Part shown: one piece after another, positions 1 through 7,594 of the stretch
Numbering within the stretch: position 1 is the stretch's first letter
Layout of the letters: every line of letters starts with the position of its first letter
DNA from: Curtobacterium sp. MCBA15_008
Lineage (GTDB): Bacteria > Actinomycetota > Actinomycetes > Actinomycetales > Microbacteriaceae
Reading direction: 5' to 3'
NCBI RefSeq assembly: GCF_001865065.1
Contig: NZ_MJGN01000017.1
Coordinates: 1 to 64,000 of the forward strand
Length of the DNA stretch: 64,000 nt
Program-made: the position numbers and the translations under genes
The notes under the pieces: model-generated
Seen by the model: the letters and a program-made list of their open reading frames with translations, nothing else
Databases searched by the model: none
What the model was told of the DNA's origin: nothing

Positions 1-1097
1 GCCGGGGTCGTGGACCCCGTCGAGGTCCCGTCACCCAGCAGACCGATGCCGTTGCCCGACACCGTCACGGGGACGGAGACCACCGGGGACACCTGCGTGC
101 CCGAGGCCGTGCCGTCCGACCCGGAGGTCGAACCACCCGCAACCGGCGTCGTCGTGCCGGTGCCGGCGCCCGTGGCCGGGGTCGTCGACCCCGTCGAAGT
201 CCCGTCACCGACCAGAGCGATGCCGTTCCCACCGATCGTGATCGGCAGCGACACCACCGGGGACACCTGCGAACCCGACGCGATGCCGTCCGACCCCGAG
301 GTCGAACCACCCGCTGCCGGCGTGGTCGTTGCCGAACCCGCCGTGGCACCGCTCGAGGAGCCGTCCCCGAGCAGCCCGATGCCGTTGCCGGTCACCGTCA
401 CCGGGATCGACACGACCGGCGCGACCTGCGTGCCGGAGGCCGTCCCGTCCGAGCCCGACGTCGTCGGAGCCGACTCACTCGCAGCCGGAGCGGAGGACGC
501 CGGCGCCGCCGGAGCGACCGCCGTCGCCGGGGTCGAGGACGTGGCGTCCCCACCGACGGCGATCGCGTTGCCGGTCGCCGTGACCGGAGCGGTCACGTCA
601 CCGGCCACCTGGGTGCCCGAGGCCACCCCGTCCGACCCGGAGGTCGCCGGAGCAGCAGCGGCAGGTGCAGCAGCCGCCGGAGCAGGCGCGGCAGGAGCGG
701 CCGGCGCCGCCGAGGTCGACGCGGCGTCCCCGCCGACGGCGATGGCGTTGCCGGAGACCTGCACGGGAGCGGCAACCTCCGGCACGACCTGCGTACCCGA
801 GGCGACGCCGTCCGACCCTGAGGTCGAGGGCGCCGCGGCCGGAGCTGCCGGCGTGGATGCGGGAGCCGTCGGAGCGCCCGTGACGGCCGACGTGACCGAC
901 GACACCGCGTCGCCGAGCACGCCGAGCGCGTTGCCGGAGGCCGACACCGGGGCGGAGACGGACGGGGCAACCTGTGTACCCGAGACGGTGCCGTCCGCGC
1001 CGGAGGTCGTGGCTGCGTTCGCGGCACATGCCCCTCCGAGCGTCAGCCCGCCGACGAAGAGGGTGAACCACAGCCCTCTGGAGACGTACTTGTTCAT
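1..1097 (-). CDS. Chaplin-repeat cell-surface protein (3' end beyond window)
   Basis: The minus strand is open from an ATG at 1097 to the window edge with no stop, so only the N-terminal ~365 residues are visible. A GAGGAA ribosome site precedes the ATG. The protein starts with an export signal (MNKYVSRGLWFTLFVGG, then LGGACAANA) followed by at least six ~37-residue chaplin-type units, each with TSGSDGxASGTQV, a run of alternating Val/Pro, then GN(A/G)I and GD. Units are joined by Ala/Pro/Thr/Ser linkers of varying length. Chaplins of aerial actinobacteria are amyloid-like surfactant proteins; those have one or two units and often two cysteines, whereas these units have no Cys. Linkers and units become more alike downstream, suggesting recent duplication. 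Role at the surface is inferred from the family. Confidence 0.82.
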   Translation of the reverse strand, partial: MNKYVSRGLWFTLFVGGLTLGGACAANAATTSGADGTVSGTQVAPSVSAPVSASGNALGVLGDAVSSVTSAVTGAPTAPASTPAAPAAAPSTSGSDGVASGTQVVPEVAAPVQVSGNAIAVGGDAASTSAAPAAPAAPAPAAAAPAAAAPATSGSDGVASGTQVAGDVTAPVTATGNAIAVGGDATSSTPATAVAPAAPASSAPAASESAPTTSGSDGTASGTQVAPVVSIPVTVTGNGIGLLGDGSSSGATAGSATTTPAAGGSTSGSDGIASGSQVSPVVSLPITIGGNGIALVGDGTSTGSTTPATGAGTGTTTPVAGGSTSGSDGTASGTQVSPVVSVPVTVSGNGIGLLGDGTSTGSTTP

Positions 1098-1183
1098 GGT
1101 CGTTCCTCACTGATCGAGATCGTTGGCCGACCGCGATGGCGGCCGGTGGTGCGTGCCTGCCGTGGTGGACAGGAGCACCGATC

Positions 1184-2581
1184 TCAGTCAGGGGCGACGT
1201 CGTGCTCGCCGACGACCGATGCGGGGACCGCGTCGTCGGAGAGGGTGCCGCGTGACCCCGCGGCGAGGGAGATCTGTCCGCCGGTGGAACCGACGATGCC
1301 GACGGCTGCGGCCGAGCCGGTGGAGCCGGTGGCACTGCTGCCGAGGACGCCCGCGACGGGGCCGTCGAGGGGGCCGTCGCCGTTCCCGGTGCCGTTGCCC
1401 TGCGGGACGAGGAGCGCCCGGCCGCCGACGGTGACGTCCTCGGCGGCGAGGCCGGCCCGGGTGGTCTGGTCGCCGGCGATGACCGTCGCGGTCTCGGACG
1501 ACACCGCGTCCGCACGCGCCGAGCGCTCGGCGGCGGTCGCAGCCGCGCTCGAGGCCGGTGCGGACTGGGCCGCCGTGCCGGCCACTGACGTCGCGCCGTC
1601 CGGACGCACGCCGGAGGGTGCCGAGCCGACGGGGGCCGTGGAGCCGCCGCCCACCGGGGCGCCGGGGACGTCGACGACGGGATCCGTGCCTCCAGGCAGG
1701 ACGCCGCCCACGACCGGGGGCAGGCCGGCGACCACGCCCGGGACGGACCCGACGGTCGAACCGACGCCGCCGAGCGTGTCGTCGACCAGCCCGGTGACCG
1801 GGCGGGTGACGGTGCCGAGGGTGTCGTCGCCGAGCACGGTCCCGAGGACCGGCAGGCAGCCGACGACCTGGTCGAGGGCACCGACGACGGTGGTCACCGG
1901 GCGTGCGCCGGTGAGGTGCTCGACGGCTCCCGTGACGGGGCGGAGAACGGTGACGAGGGTTTCCGTGACGGGCCTGGAGGCGCTGCTCGCCCCGGTCGCG
2001 TCCGCGGCGGTCGCCGGGGTGGCCGGGATGGTCCCGGTGGCCGGGATGGTCCCGGTGGCCGGCTTCGAGCCGGCGGTGGCGCCGGTCGGGGCGCTGCCGG
2101 TGGGAGCTGCGGGGGTCGTCGCGGGCGCCGGAGCCGGTGCCGCGGGGGCGGGGCTCGACGGCGTCGGGGACGACGGTGCGGGGCTCGAGGCCGCGGGTGT
2201 CGACGCTGCGGGGGCCGGCGCCGCAGGGGCGGACGAGACCGGGGCGGGAGCGGGCGCTGCCGGAGCCGGAGCTGCAGGGGCAGGAGCGGGCGCTGCGGGT
2301 GCGGGTGCCGCGGGCGGCGCGACCGCGGTCCGGACCGGGTCGACGGCACGCTCGACGACGTGCCCGACACCACTCGTCACACCCTGCACGGTGTCGCCGA
2401 GGCCCTGGACCAGGCCACCGACGAGGCCGCGCTGCTGTGACGGCTGGGGTGCGTTCGTCGCCGCGGAGGCAGGACGGGCACCGAGCACGAGGGTGAGCAG
2501 CACGAGGGCCGCGGCGACGACGATGCCGTACAGCGCGTACCGGGTCATCGCGCGCCAGGGTGCGCGCAACGGCTGGTCCAT
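1184..2581 (-). CDS. Secreted Ala/Pro-rich protein, unknown function
   Basis: 465 residues starting at an ATG with a strong AGGAGGTGAG ribosome site. Residues ~15-42 form a signal peptide (hydrophobic VVAAALVLLTLVLG, then ARPASAA). Next comes a short GLVGGLVQGLGDTVQGV helix, then ~100 residues of PAAPAPA-type low complexity, then a Gly/Val/Thr-rich half with repeated PVTG and VTRPVTG motifs resembling hydrophobic beta repeats. One Cys is visible near the middle (QVVGCLPVLG). No enzymatic motif is seen. It lies 87 bp upstream of the chaplin-repeat gene on the same strand, so the two are probably expressed together as envelope components. A cell-wall spacer or hydrophobic layer protein is an inference; the family is not recognised. 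Confidence 0.75.
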   Translation of the reverse strand: MDQPLRAPWRAMTRYALYGIVVAAALVLLTLVLGARPASAATNAPQPSQQRGLVGGLVQGLGDTVQGVTSGVGHVVERAVDPVRTAVAPPAAPAPAAPAPAPAAPAPAAPAPAPVSSAPAAPAPAASTPAASSPAPSSPTPSSPAPAAPAPAPATTPAAPTGSAPTGATAGSKPATGTIPATGTIPATPATAADATGASSASRPVTETLVTVLRPVTGAVEHLTGARPVTTVVGALDQVVGCLPVLGTVLGDDTLGTVTRPVTGLVDDTLGGVGSTVGSVPGVVAGLPPVVGGVLPGGTDPVVDVPGAPVGGGSTAPVGSAPSGVRPDGATSVAGTAAQSAPASSAAATAAERSARADAVSSETATVIAGDQTTRAGLAAEDVTVGGRALLVPQGNGTGNGDGPLDGPVAGVLGSSATGSTGSAAAVGIVGSTGGQISLAAGSRGTLSDDAVPASVVGEHDVAPD

Positions 2582-2692
2582 GCGCTCACCTCCTGATCTC
2601 GGCTGCGCACGTAGAGTGGTTGGTCGGCACGGTACGCCCGTCCGTTCCCGAATGCACCAGTTTTCTCAAGAATTCGTCAGGAAAGGCCGGTC

Positions 2693-3124
2693 TTGGTCTC
2701 GATCTTCAACGCTCCGACCCGCAATCTGGACGTCGTCACGCTGCACGAGATCCTCCGTCTGCGGCAGGACGTCTTCGTCGTCGAGCAGGGGTGCGCCTAC
2801 CCCGACATCGACGGCCGCGACCTCGAGCCGGGCACCGTGCAGTTCTGGGCCGGGCAGGGGTCGGTCGACGCGACGCTTCGGCTCCTCCGCGAGCCCGACG
2901 GCACCGAGCGCATCGGTCGGGTCGCCACCGCTCGGGCCTCCCGCGGTCAGGGTCTGGCCGCGCAGCTCATCGAGGCCGCGATCGCCGAGACCCGCTCGCC
3001 GAGCATCGCGATCGATGCCCAGGCGCACCTCGAGCAGTGGTACGGCCGGTTCGGGTTCGTGCGCTCCGGTGAGGACTTCGTCGAGGACGGGATCACGCAC
3101 CTCCCGATGACCCGCACGCGCTGA
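2693..3124 (+). CDS. ElaA-like GNAT N-acetyltransferase
   Basis: 143 residues from a TTG at 2693 preceded by CAGGAAAGG at a suitable distance; no ATG or GTG in frame gives the conserved N-terminus. The LRQDVFVVEQGC...YPDIDGRDLEP segment is the ElaA signature, and ASRGQGLAAQLIEAA is the acetyl-CoA-binding loop and helix of GNAT proteins. Length is normal for ElaA (about 150). ElaA proteins transfer acetyl groups to unidentified small substrates in the cytoplasm. It is monocistronic here, between the secreted-protein gene (divergent) and the Lrp regulator (convergent). Confidence 0.85.
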   Translation: MVSIFNAPTRNLDVVTLHEILRLRQDVFVVEQGCAYPDIDGRDLEPGTVQFWAGQGSVDATLRLLREPDGTERIGRVATARASRGQGLAAQLIEAAIAETRSPSIAIDAQAHLEQWYGRFGFVRSGEDFVEDGITHLPMTRTR

Positions 3125-3162
3125 GGTGCGGCGGCCGTCGGGCTCGCCAGGGGCTCCGCCGG

Positions 3163-3690
3163 TCAGGCGCGCCAGCGGCGGAGCTCGTCGAACGAGCGGC
3201 CCTGGTGCGCCCGGTCCGCGACGAGCCGTTCGAACACGATGTTCGTCTGCGTCGTCGCCACCGAGGGGTCGCCGCTGAGCTCGTCGGCCACGAAGTCCCG
3301 CAGCTGCTCCGTCGACGTGCAGGCGATGTGCACGAGGAAGTCCTTGTCGCCGGCCAGGAACGACACGTCCTGCACGACGGGCACCCGCAGCAGGCGCTTC
3401 GCGAAGTCCCGGAGCTCGTGCCGGGCGGCGGCGTGCACGCGCACCGAGACCATCGCCTCGATCGCGAACCCGAGCCGGGCGACGTCGACCTCGGCGCGGT
3501 AGCCCCGGATGACCCCGGCGTCCTCGAGCGCCCGCACCCGGGTCAGGCACGTCGACGGGGCGATGCCCACCGCGGCGGCGAGCCGGTTGTTCGGGATCCG
3601 GGCGTCGGCCGCGAGCGTCCAGAGGATCCGCTCGTCGACCTCGTCGAGGCGCGGGGCGGGGTCGGGGCGGCGGACGGAGCGTTCGGACAC
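3163..3690 (-). CDS. Lrp/AsnC family transcriptional regulator
   Basis: 175 residues, GTG start. The N-terminal winged helix is clear (DEVDERILWTLAADARIPNNRLAAAVGIAPSTCLTRVRALEDAGVI, with the recognition helix around residues 35-60), followed by the RAM effector/oligomerisation domain (residues ~75-150; VQDVSFLAGDKDFLVHI). Such proteins form octamers or dimers that sense amino acids. A -10-like TAGCGT (minus strand, 3702-3697) lies 6 nt before the GTG and there is no Shine-Dalgarno sequence, so a leaderless mRNA is likely. That hexamer overlaps the stop codon of the upstream TetR gene. No target gene is obvious. Confidence 0.9.
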   Translation of the reverse strand: MSERSVRRPDPAPRLDEVDERILWTLAADARIPNNRLAAAVGIAPSTCLTRVRALEDAGVIRGYRAEVDVARLGFAIEAMVSVRVHAAARHELRDFAKRLLRVPVVQDVSFLAGDKDFLVHIACTSTEQLRDFVADELSGDPSVATTQTNIVFERLVADRAHQGRSFDELRRWRA

Positions 3691-3699
3691 GGCTCGACG

Positions 3700-4272
3700 C
3701 TACCGTGCCGTGCCGCCGGTGAGCAGTGCGCGCAGGGCGTCCTCGAGCGGCACCGCGACGGCCTCGTGGTCGGCGGACGCCAGCGGTTCGACCTGCGTGG
3801 AGGTCCGCAGCATGGTCATGCCGAGCACCACGGCGAGCGCGATCTCGGCGCGGACGAGCAGGTCGTCGGTGACCTCGCTCGCGACGGCGCCGGCCAGCCG
3901 TTCGGCGTAGCGGCGGAGCGTCTCGCGGCGGATGGCGTCGGCGCCGTCGTCGCCGGAGGACCGCAAGAGGAGCATGAGCTGCAGCGAGTCCTCGTCCGTC
4001 GGGGACCGCACGACGTGCCCGATCAGGCCGCGGACCGCCCGCTCGGCGTCGCCGACGGAGCGCTCCTCGGTGCCGAGGTCCCGCACGACGCGGTCGAGAC
4101 ACGCGCGGAAGAGCCCCTCCTTCGACCCGAAGTACCGGTTGATGAGCGCGACGTTGACGCCGGCGTCGGCGGCGATGTCGCGCACCGTGGTGGCCCGGTA
4201 GCCGTCGAAGGCGAACCGACGACGAGCGGCCTGCACGAGCAGCAGGCGGGTGGCCTCGGCGTCCTTGCTCAT
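3700..4272 (-). CDS. TetR family repressor, probable regulator of adjacent MFS pump
   Basis: 190 residues from the ATG at 4272 (MSKDAEATR). A longer reading to 4329 would start inside the operator region and is not favoured. TetR helix-turn-helix is at residues ~10-55 (AARRRFAFDGYRATTVRDIAADAGVNVALINRYFGSKEGLF); the C-terminal part is a helical ligand-binding and dimer domain. It is divergent from an efflux transporter whose promoter is flanked by two related palindromes, the usual arrangement for autorepression plus drug-inducible pump control. The inducer cannot be read from sequence. Confidence 0.9.
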   Translation of the reverse strand: MSKDAEATRLLLVQAARRRFAFDGYRATTVRDIAADAGVNVALINRYFGSKEGLFRACLDRVVRDLGTEERSVGDAERAVRGLIGHVVRSPTDEDSLQLMLLLRSSGDDGADAIRRETLRRYAERLAGAVASEVTDDLLVRAEIALAVVLGMTMLRTSTQVEPLASADHEAVAVPLEDALRALLTGGTAR

Positions 4273-4300
4273 GGTCGAAGCGTACCGGTCCGCGCGGTGA

Positions 4301-4363
4301 TGTAAGCAAGTGTTGACATCGTCCGGCAACCGCGTACCCTCATCAAGTCAGCAAGCGTTTACA
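4301..4363 (+). promoter_or_regulatory. Divergent promoter with two TetR-type operators
   Basis: Site 1 (4301-4318, TGTAAGCAAGTGTTGACA) and site 2 (4346-4363, AGTCAGCAAGCGTTTACA) are similar imperfect palindromes of the form GTnArCAa..cGTTtAC. Between and within them lie TTGACA (4313-4318) and TACCCT (4335-4340), spacing 16, a good -35/-10 pair for the MFS gene. Site 1 covers the -35 and site 2 follows the -10, so a bound TetR dimer at either would block RNA polymerase. Operator assignment is inference from position and symmetry. Confidence 0.65.
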
Positions 4364-4381
4364 TCGATCGTACGGAGCACG

Positions 4382-5857
4382 ATGACCGAGACCATGGCGA
4401 CCCCGCGGACCGGGTCCCACCCCACCACCGACGGCCGGCGACCGAACAGCACGGCGATCATCGTCTACCTGTCCCTCGGCGGCCTGTCCTTCGCGGTGCT
4501 GCAGTCGCTCGTCGCCCCGGCGCTGTCGACCATCGGGCAGGACCTCGGCGCCTCCACGAGCGCGACGAGCTGGGTCCTGACCGCCTACCTGCTGTCGGCC
4601 TCCGTGCTCACGCCGATCCTCGGCCGTCTCGGGGACATGGTCGGCAAGCGCAAGGTCCTCATCGTCGTGCTGTCCATCCTGCTCGTCGGGGCCGTCCTCG
4701 CGGCCCTCGCCCCGAACCTCGGCACGCTCATCGTCGGCCGTGCGCTGCAGGGTGCTGCTGGTGCGGTCATGCCGCTGTCGATCGGCATCGTGCGCGACGA
4801 GCTCCCCAAGGAGAAGGTCAGCGTCACCATCGGCCTGCTCTCGGCGATCTTCGGCATCGGCGCCGGTGTCGGCATCGTCGCGGCCGGCCCGATCGTCGAG
4901 CACCTGTCGTGGCACTGGCTGTTCTGGCTGCCCGCCGTGCTCGTCGTGATCGCCCTGCTCGGCGCGGTGTTCGGCATGCCCGAGTCCCCCGTCCGCAAGC
5001 CCGGGCGCCTCGACATGGTCGGCACCCTCGTGCTCGGCGTCTCCCTGGTCGCGATCCTGCTGGCGATCAGCGAGGGCGAGACCTGGGGCTGGGGCGACGT
5101 GAAGACCGTCGGCCTGCTCGTGCTCGGCGCCGTCGCGCTCATCGCCTTCGTGTTCGTCGAGCTCCGGGTCAGCGAACCCCTGATCGACGTCCGGCTCTTC
5201 GCGGTCCGCGGGGTCTGGACCGCCCACGTCGTCGCCCTCGTCTTCGGCTTCGCGATGTTCGGCACGTTCGTCCTCGTCCCGACCCTGCTGCAGCTGCCGT
5301 CCGCCGTCGGGTACGGCTTCGGCAAGGACGTCACCGAAGCCGGACTCTTCCTCCTGCCGACCGTGATCATGATGGTCATCGCGGGGCCCATCGCCGGCAT
5401 CCTCGTCCGGAAGGTCGGCCCGAAGCCGCCGATGCTCATCGGCGGGGTCGCGATCGTCGCCGCGTTCGTGATCCCGGCGATCAGCCACGCCGAGCTCTGG
5501 CAGGTCGTCGTCTCCGGCGTCCTGACCGGTGTCGGCATCGGCATGGCCCTCGCGGCGTGCTCGAACGCGATCATCGAGAGCGTCCCCGCGAACCAGACCG
5601 GCGAGGCGATCAGCGCCAACACCGTCGTCCGGACGATCGGTTCGAGCGTCGGTACCGCCGTCATCGCGGCGCTCATCACCTCGCACAGCACGCTGCAGGG
5701 ACTGCCGACCGACGACGCCTTCACGATCGGGTTCTGGGCCTGCACCGGCGTGGCGGTCCTCGCGGTTGTCGGAGCCCTCATCGCTCCGTCGATGCGCGCC
5801 CGCCGCGCAGCGGCCGAGGCCCGCGGGATCGACGACCTCGACGAGGTCGCTTCCTGA
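4382..5857 (+). CDS. MFS drug efflux transporter (DHA2, EmrB/QacA type)
   Basis: 491 residues from the ATG at 4382, with GGAG upstream; the reading extends back to 4310 but those codons fall in the promoter. About 14 hydrophobic segments are visible, with an early conserved block (ALSTIGQDLGASTSATSWVLTAYLL), the MFS loop GRLGDMVGKRKV and motif C-like GIGAGVGIVAAGPI. Proton-driven export of hydrophobic cations or antibiotics is typical of the family. The gene has its own TetR-controlled promoter and ends before a strong hairpin at 5877-5921. Substrate is unknown. Confidence 0.88.
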   Translation: MTETMATPRTGSHPTTDGRRPNSTAIIVYLSLGGLSFAVLQSLVAPALSTIGQDLGASTSATSWVLTAYLLSASVLTPILGRLGDMVGKRKVLIVVLSILLVGAVLAALAPNLGTLIVGRALQGAAGAVMPLSIGIVRDELPKEKVSVTIGLLSAIFGIGAGVGIVAAGPIVEHLSWHWLFWLPAVLVVIALLGAVFGMPESPVRKPGRLDMVGTLVLGVSLVAILLAISEGETWGWGDVKTVGLLVLGAVALIAFVFVELRVSEPLIDVRLFAVRGVWTAHVVALVFGFAMFGTFVLVPTLLQLPSAVGYGFGKDVTEAGLFLLPTVIMMVIAGPIAGILVRKVGPKPPMLIGGVAIVAAFVIPAISHAELWQVVVSGVLTGVGIGMALAACSNAIIESVPANQTGEAISANTVVRTIGSSVGTAVIAALITSHSTLQGLPTDDAFTIGFWACTGVAVLAVVGALIAPSMRARRAAAEARGIDDLDEVAS

Positions 5858-5876
5858 CGCCCTGAACGCCACCGTC

Positions 5877-5921
5877 CCTGGAGGCCCGCCCTGCGTCGTC
5901 GACGCGGGGCGGGCCTCCAGG
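5877..5921. terminator. Stem-loop of the CCTGGAGGC repeat family, likely terminator of MFS gene
   Basis: Arms CCTGGAGGCCCGCCC and GGGCGGGCCTCCAGG are perfectly complementary at the outside, with a CGTCGTCGACG centre. It starts 20 bp after the MFS stop. There is no T-run, so termination rather than repeat function is inferred from position. Confidence 0.55.
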
Positions 5922-5958
5922 CCGTTGCGGTGGCCCACCGCGGTCGTCACGCGCGCGG

Positions 5959-6024
5959 ATCGCACCCCGACGCGGACATCGCGCCCCCGGGTGCGGGGGC
6001 GCGACGACCGTGCGGGGGTGCGAT
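5959..6024. repeat. Nested inverted repeat (ATCGCACCCC family, copy 1)
   Basis: Outer arms ATCGCACCCC and GGGGTGCGAT enclose a second hairpin (CATCGCGCCCCC / GGGGGCGCGA). The same two-layer design recurs at 23984-24051. The 311-bp gap between the MFS gene and the holin-family gene holds this element, the hairpin before it and the promoter region of the next gene; no reading frame in it looks real. Confidence 0.6.
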
Positions 6025-6168
6025 GCGCCCGGCACCGCGCGGCGTGCGTCTCGCGAGCGCCGCTGAACCTGCGAACCCGCCGAGCACCGTCGCCGGTGCC
6101 GTGACGATCATCGACTCCACTGCGTCCACCCCGAGGGCGCGAACGCCGCGCCCCGGACAGGAGACCCC

Positions 6169-6624
6169 ATGAGCAGCACCGACCACGACGAGAGCCGCAG
6201 CAGCAAGCCGTCGTTCCGCGACACGATGACCGCCGGACTGGTGCAGAAGGCGCTCGAGCCGGTGCTCCGCGCCGTCCGCGACGAGGTCGCGTCGGCCCGA
6301 CGCGAGGTCGGCGAGCGGGTGAGCGGCGCGAAGACCGGGCTGGTGCTGACCGGCGTCGGCGTGGCCTTCGCGCTGACCACCCTCGTGGCGCTGGCCGGCT
6401 TCGTGGTCGCACTGCTCGCGCTGGCGCTGCCGCTCTGGGCGGCGACGGGCATCACCTTCGTGGGCTTCGGGATCATGACCGCGATCCTGCTGGCCGTCGG
6501 CGTGCGCGGGATCCGTCGGGGCGTGCCGCCGGTGCCGCGCGACACGATCCAGGCGACGAAGGAGCGGGTCCACTCCGCGAGCAGCACGGACGCCGACACC
6601 GACACCGACACCGCCGCGGTCTGA
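6169..6624 (+). CDS. Phage-holin-superfamily-like membrane protein (Actinobacterial holin III / DUF1469)
   Basis: 151 residues from an ATG preceded by ACAGGAGACCCC. Layout: charged, probably amphipathic N-terminus (residues 1-60), two hydrophobic helices (TGVGVAFALTTLVALAGFVVALLALALPLWAA and FVGFGIMTAILLAVGV), then a basic stretch and an acidic Asp/Thr tail. This matches the small chromosomal proteins annotated as putative actinobacterial holin-X family, which are not part of prophages. No phage genes surround it. Function is unknown, probably a membrane-associated structural or stress protein. Confidence 0.7.
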   Translation: MSSTDHDESRSSKPSFRDTMTAGLVQKALEPVLRAVRDEVASARREVGERVSGAKTGLVLTGVGVAFALTTLVALAGFVVALLALALPLWAATGITFVGFGIMTAILLAVGVRGIRRGVPPVPRDTIQATKERVHSASSTDADTDTDTAAV

Positions 6625-7131
6625 CTACATCGCGAGCGTCATGCCGACCACGGCGACCGTCATCGCGAACACCTCGCCGCTGCGGATCGCACGACGGTCG
6701 TCGCGCCCCCACTCGTACCGGAGCAGCCACCCGCTGAACGCGCAGTAGCCGATCACCCCGGCCCCGAGGACCGCGGTCAGCGCGATGCCGTGCCCGGCGT
6801 GTCCGTCGGCGAGTCCGGTCGCGTGCCCCATCAGCAGCATGCCCGCCATCACCACCGCCGACAGCGCCCGGTGGACGTCCATCGGCTCGGCGCGACGTCC
6901 GTCGGCGCGCCGTCGACGCATCACCGGCAGCGGTGCGAGGAGCAGCAGCACGGTCGCCGCCAGCAGGGTCCACGACGCACCGGCGTGCACCACGGGCATG
7001 AGCATGGCGACGAGCATCACCGCGGCGGGGACGATCACCGTAGGTCTTGGGCGGTACCGGTCTCCGACGATGCAGCACACCGACGCGAACTGCGGCACGA
7101 CGAGCATGGCGTCGGCGACGGTCTCGTGCAC
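6625..7131 (-). CDS. Four-helix membrane protein, unknown function
   Basis: 168 residues from a GTG at 7131 with CGAGGAACCGCC before it. Four or five hydrophobic helices: VIVPAAVMLVAMLMPVV, WTLLAATVLLLLAPLPV, ALSAVVMAGMLLMGHA, IALTAVLGAGVIGYCAF and a C-terminal EVFAMTVAVVGMTLAM. A His-containing loop (MGHATGLADGHAGHG) is reminiscent of actinobacterial membrane proteins such as DUF5134, but this match is weak. Its stop codon abuts the stop of the convergent holin-like gene with no intergenic space. Confidence 0.65.
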   Translation of the reverse strand: MHETVADAMLVVPQFASVCCIVGDRYRPRPTVIVPAAVMLVAMLMPVVHAGASWTLLAATVLLLLAPLPVMRRRRADGRRAEPMDVHRALSAVVMAGMLLMGHATGLADGHAGHGIALTAVLGAGVIGYCAFSGWLLRYEWGRDDRRAIRSGEVFAMTVAVVGMTLAM

Positions 7132-7171
7132 GGCGGTTCCTCGGGCGGGAGCGCTGGGTGGCGCGCGGTGG

Positions 7172-7561
7172 TCAGTCCTGGGCGCGGGAAGCGGCCTTGG
7201 CGGCGCGCTCCTGCTTCACGCGGGCGTTCTCGGCGTGCACCGCTGCCTGCGTCGCACGCTCGCGGACGAGCCACTCGGGCTTCTGCTCGAGCAGCGTCTT
7301 GATCTCGGTCGTGGTGAGCGGATCGTCGATCCCGGCTCGGGTCAACCCCGAGATCGAGATGCCGAGCTTCTGCGCCACGACGGGTCGGGGGTGCGGTCCG
7401 TCGCGACGGAGGTCCTCGAGCCAGGTCGGGGGTTCCGTACGGAGTTCGTCGAACGCGGTCCGGCTGATCGGCGCGCTCTGGAAGGTCTCCGGGGCGGCCG
7501 CCAGCAGGATGCCGAGCTTCTTCGCGGCCGTCTCGGGCTTCATGGTCTGTTCCTGCGCCAT
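7172..7561 (-). CDS. DUF5997 family protein
   Basis: 129 residues if started at the ATG at 7561; a second ATG at 7543 (MKPETAAKKLGI) has a better ribosome site (GCAGGAACAG), so the true start may be there (123 residues). Conserved features are MKPETAAKKLGILL, the PHPRPVVAQKLGISISGLTRAGI block and a long basic C-terminal helix (RERATQAAVHAENARVKQERAAKAA). This is a soluble actinobacterial family of unknown function. It is divergent from a LysR-substrate-domain gene, and in other actinobacteria, as I recall, these two families are neighbours, which points to a joint role. Confidence 0.82.
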   Translation of the reverse strand: MAQEQTMKPETAAKKLGILLAAAPETFQSAPISRTAFDELRTEPPTWLEDLRRDGPHPRPVVAQKLGISISGLTRAGIDDPLTTTEIKTLLEQKPEWLVRERATQAAVHAENARVKQERAAKAASRAQD

Positions 7562-7581
7562 ACCGACAAGGGTACGGCCCC

Positions 7582-7587
7582 TATGCT
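7582..7587 (+). promoter_or_regulatory. -10-like TATGCT, leaderless start for the next gene
   Basis: TATGCT lies 7 nt before the ATG at 7595, and no Shine-Dalgarno sequence precedes that ATG. A TACCCT on the other strand (7576-7571) is similarly placed near the DUF5997 start, so the 33-bp divergent gap may hold two back-to-back promoters. Confidence 0.4.
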
Positions 7588-7594
7588 CGTCTGC

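Noticed and set aside
10-1113. Long plus-strand reading frame of 367 codons opposite the chaplin-repeat gene
   Set aside because: Its Pro/Val-rich translation is the mirror of the repeat DNA; the minus strand has a ribosome site, signal peptide and family repeats.
2666-4309. 547-codon minus-strand frame across ElaA, Lrp and TetR genes
   Set aside because: Arg/Gly-rich shadow typical of high-GC DNA; three recognised proteins occupy the region.
6169-6624. Holin-like gene as evidence of prophage
   Set aside because: No capsid, tail, lysin or integrase genes nearby; this holin-like family is commonly chromosomal in actinobacteria.
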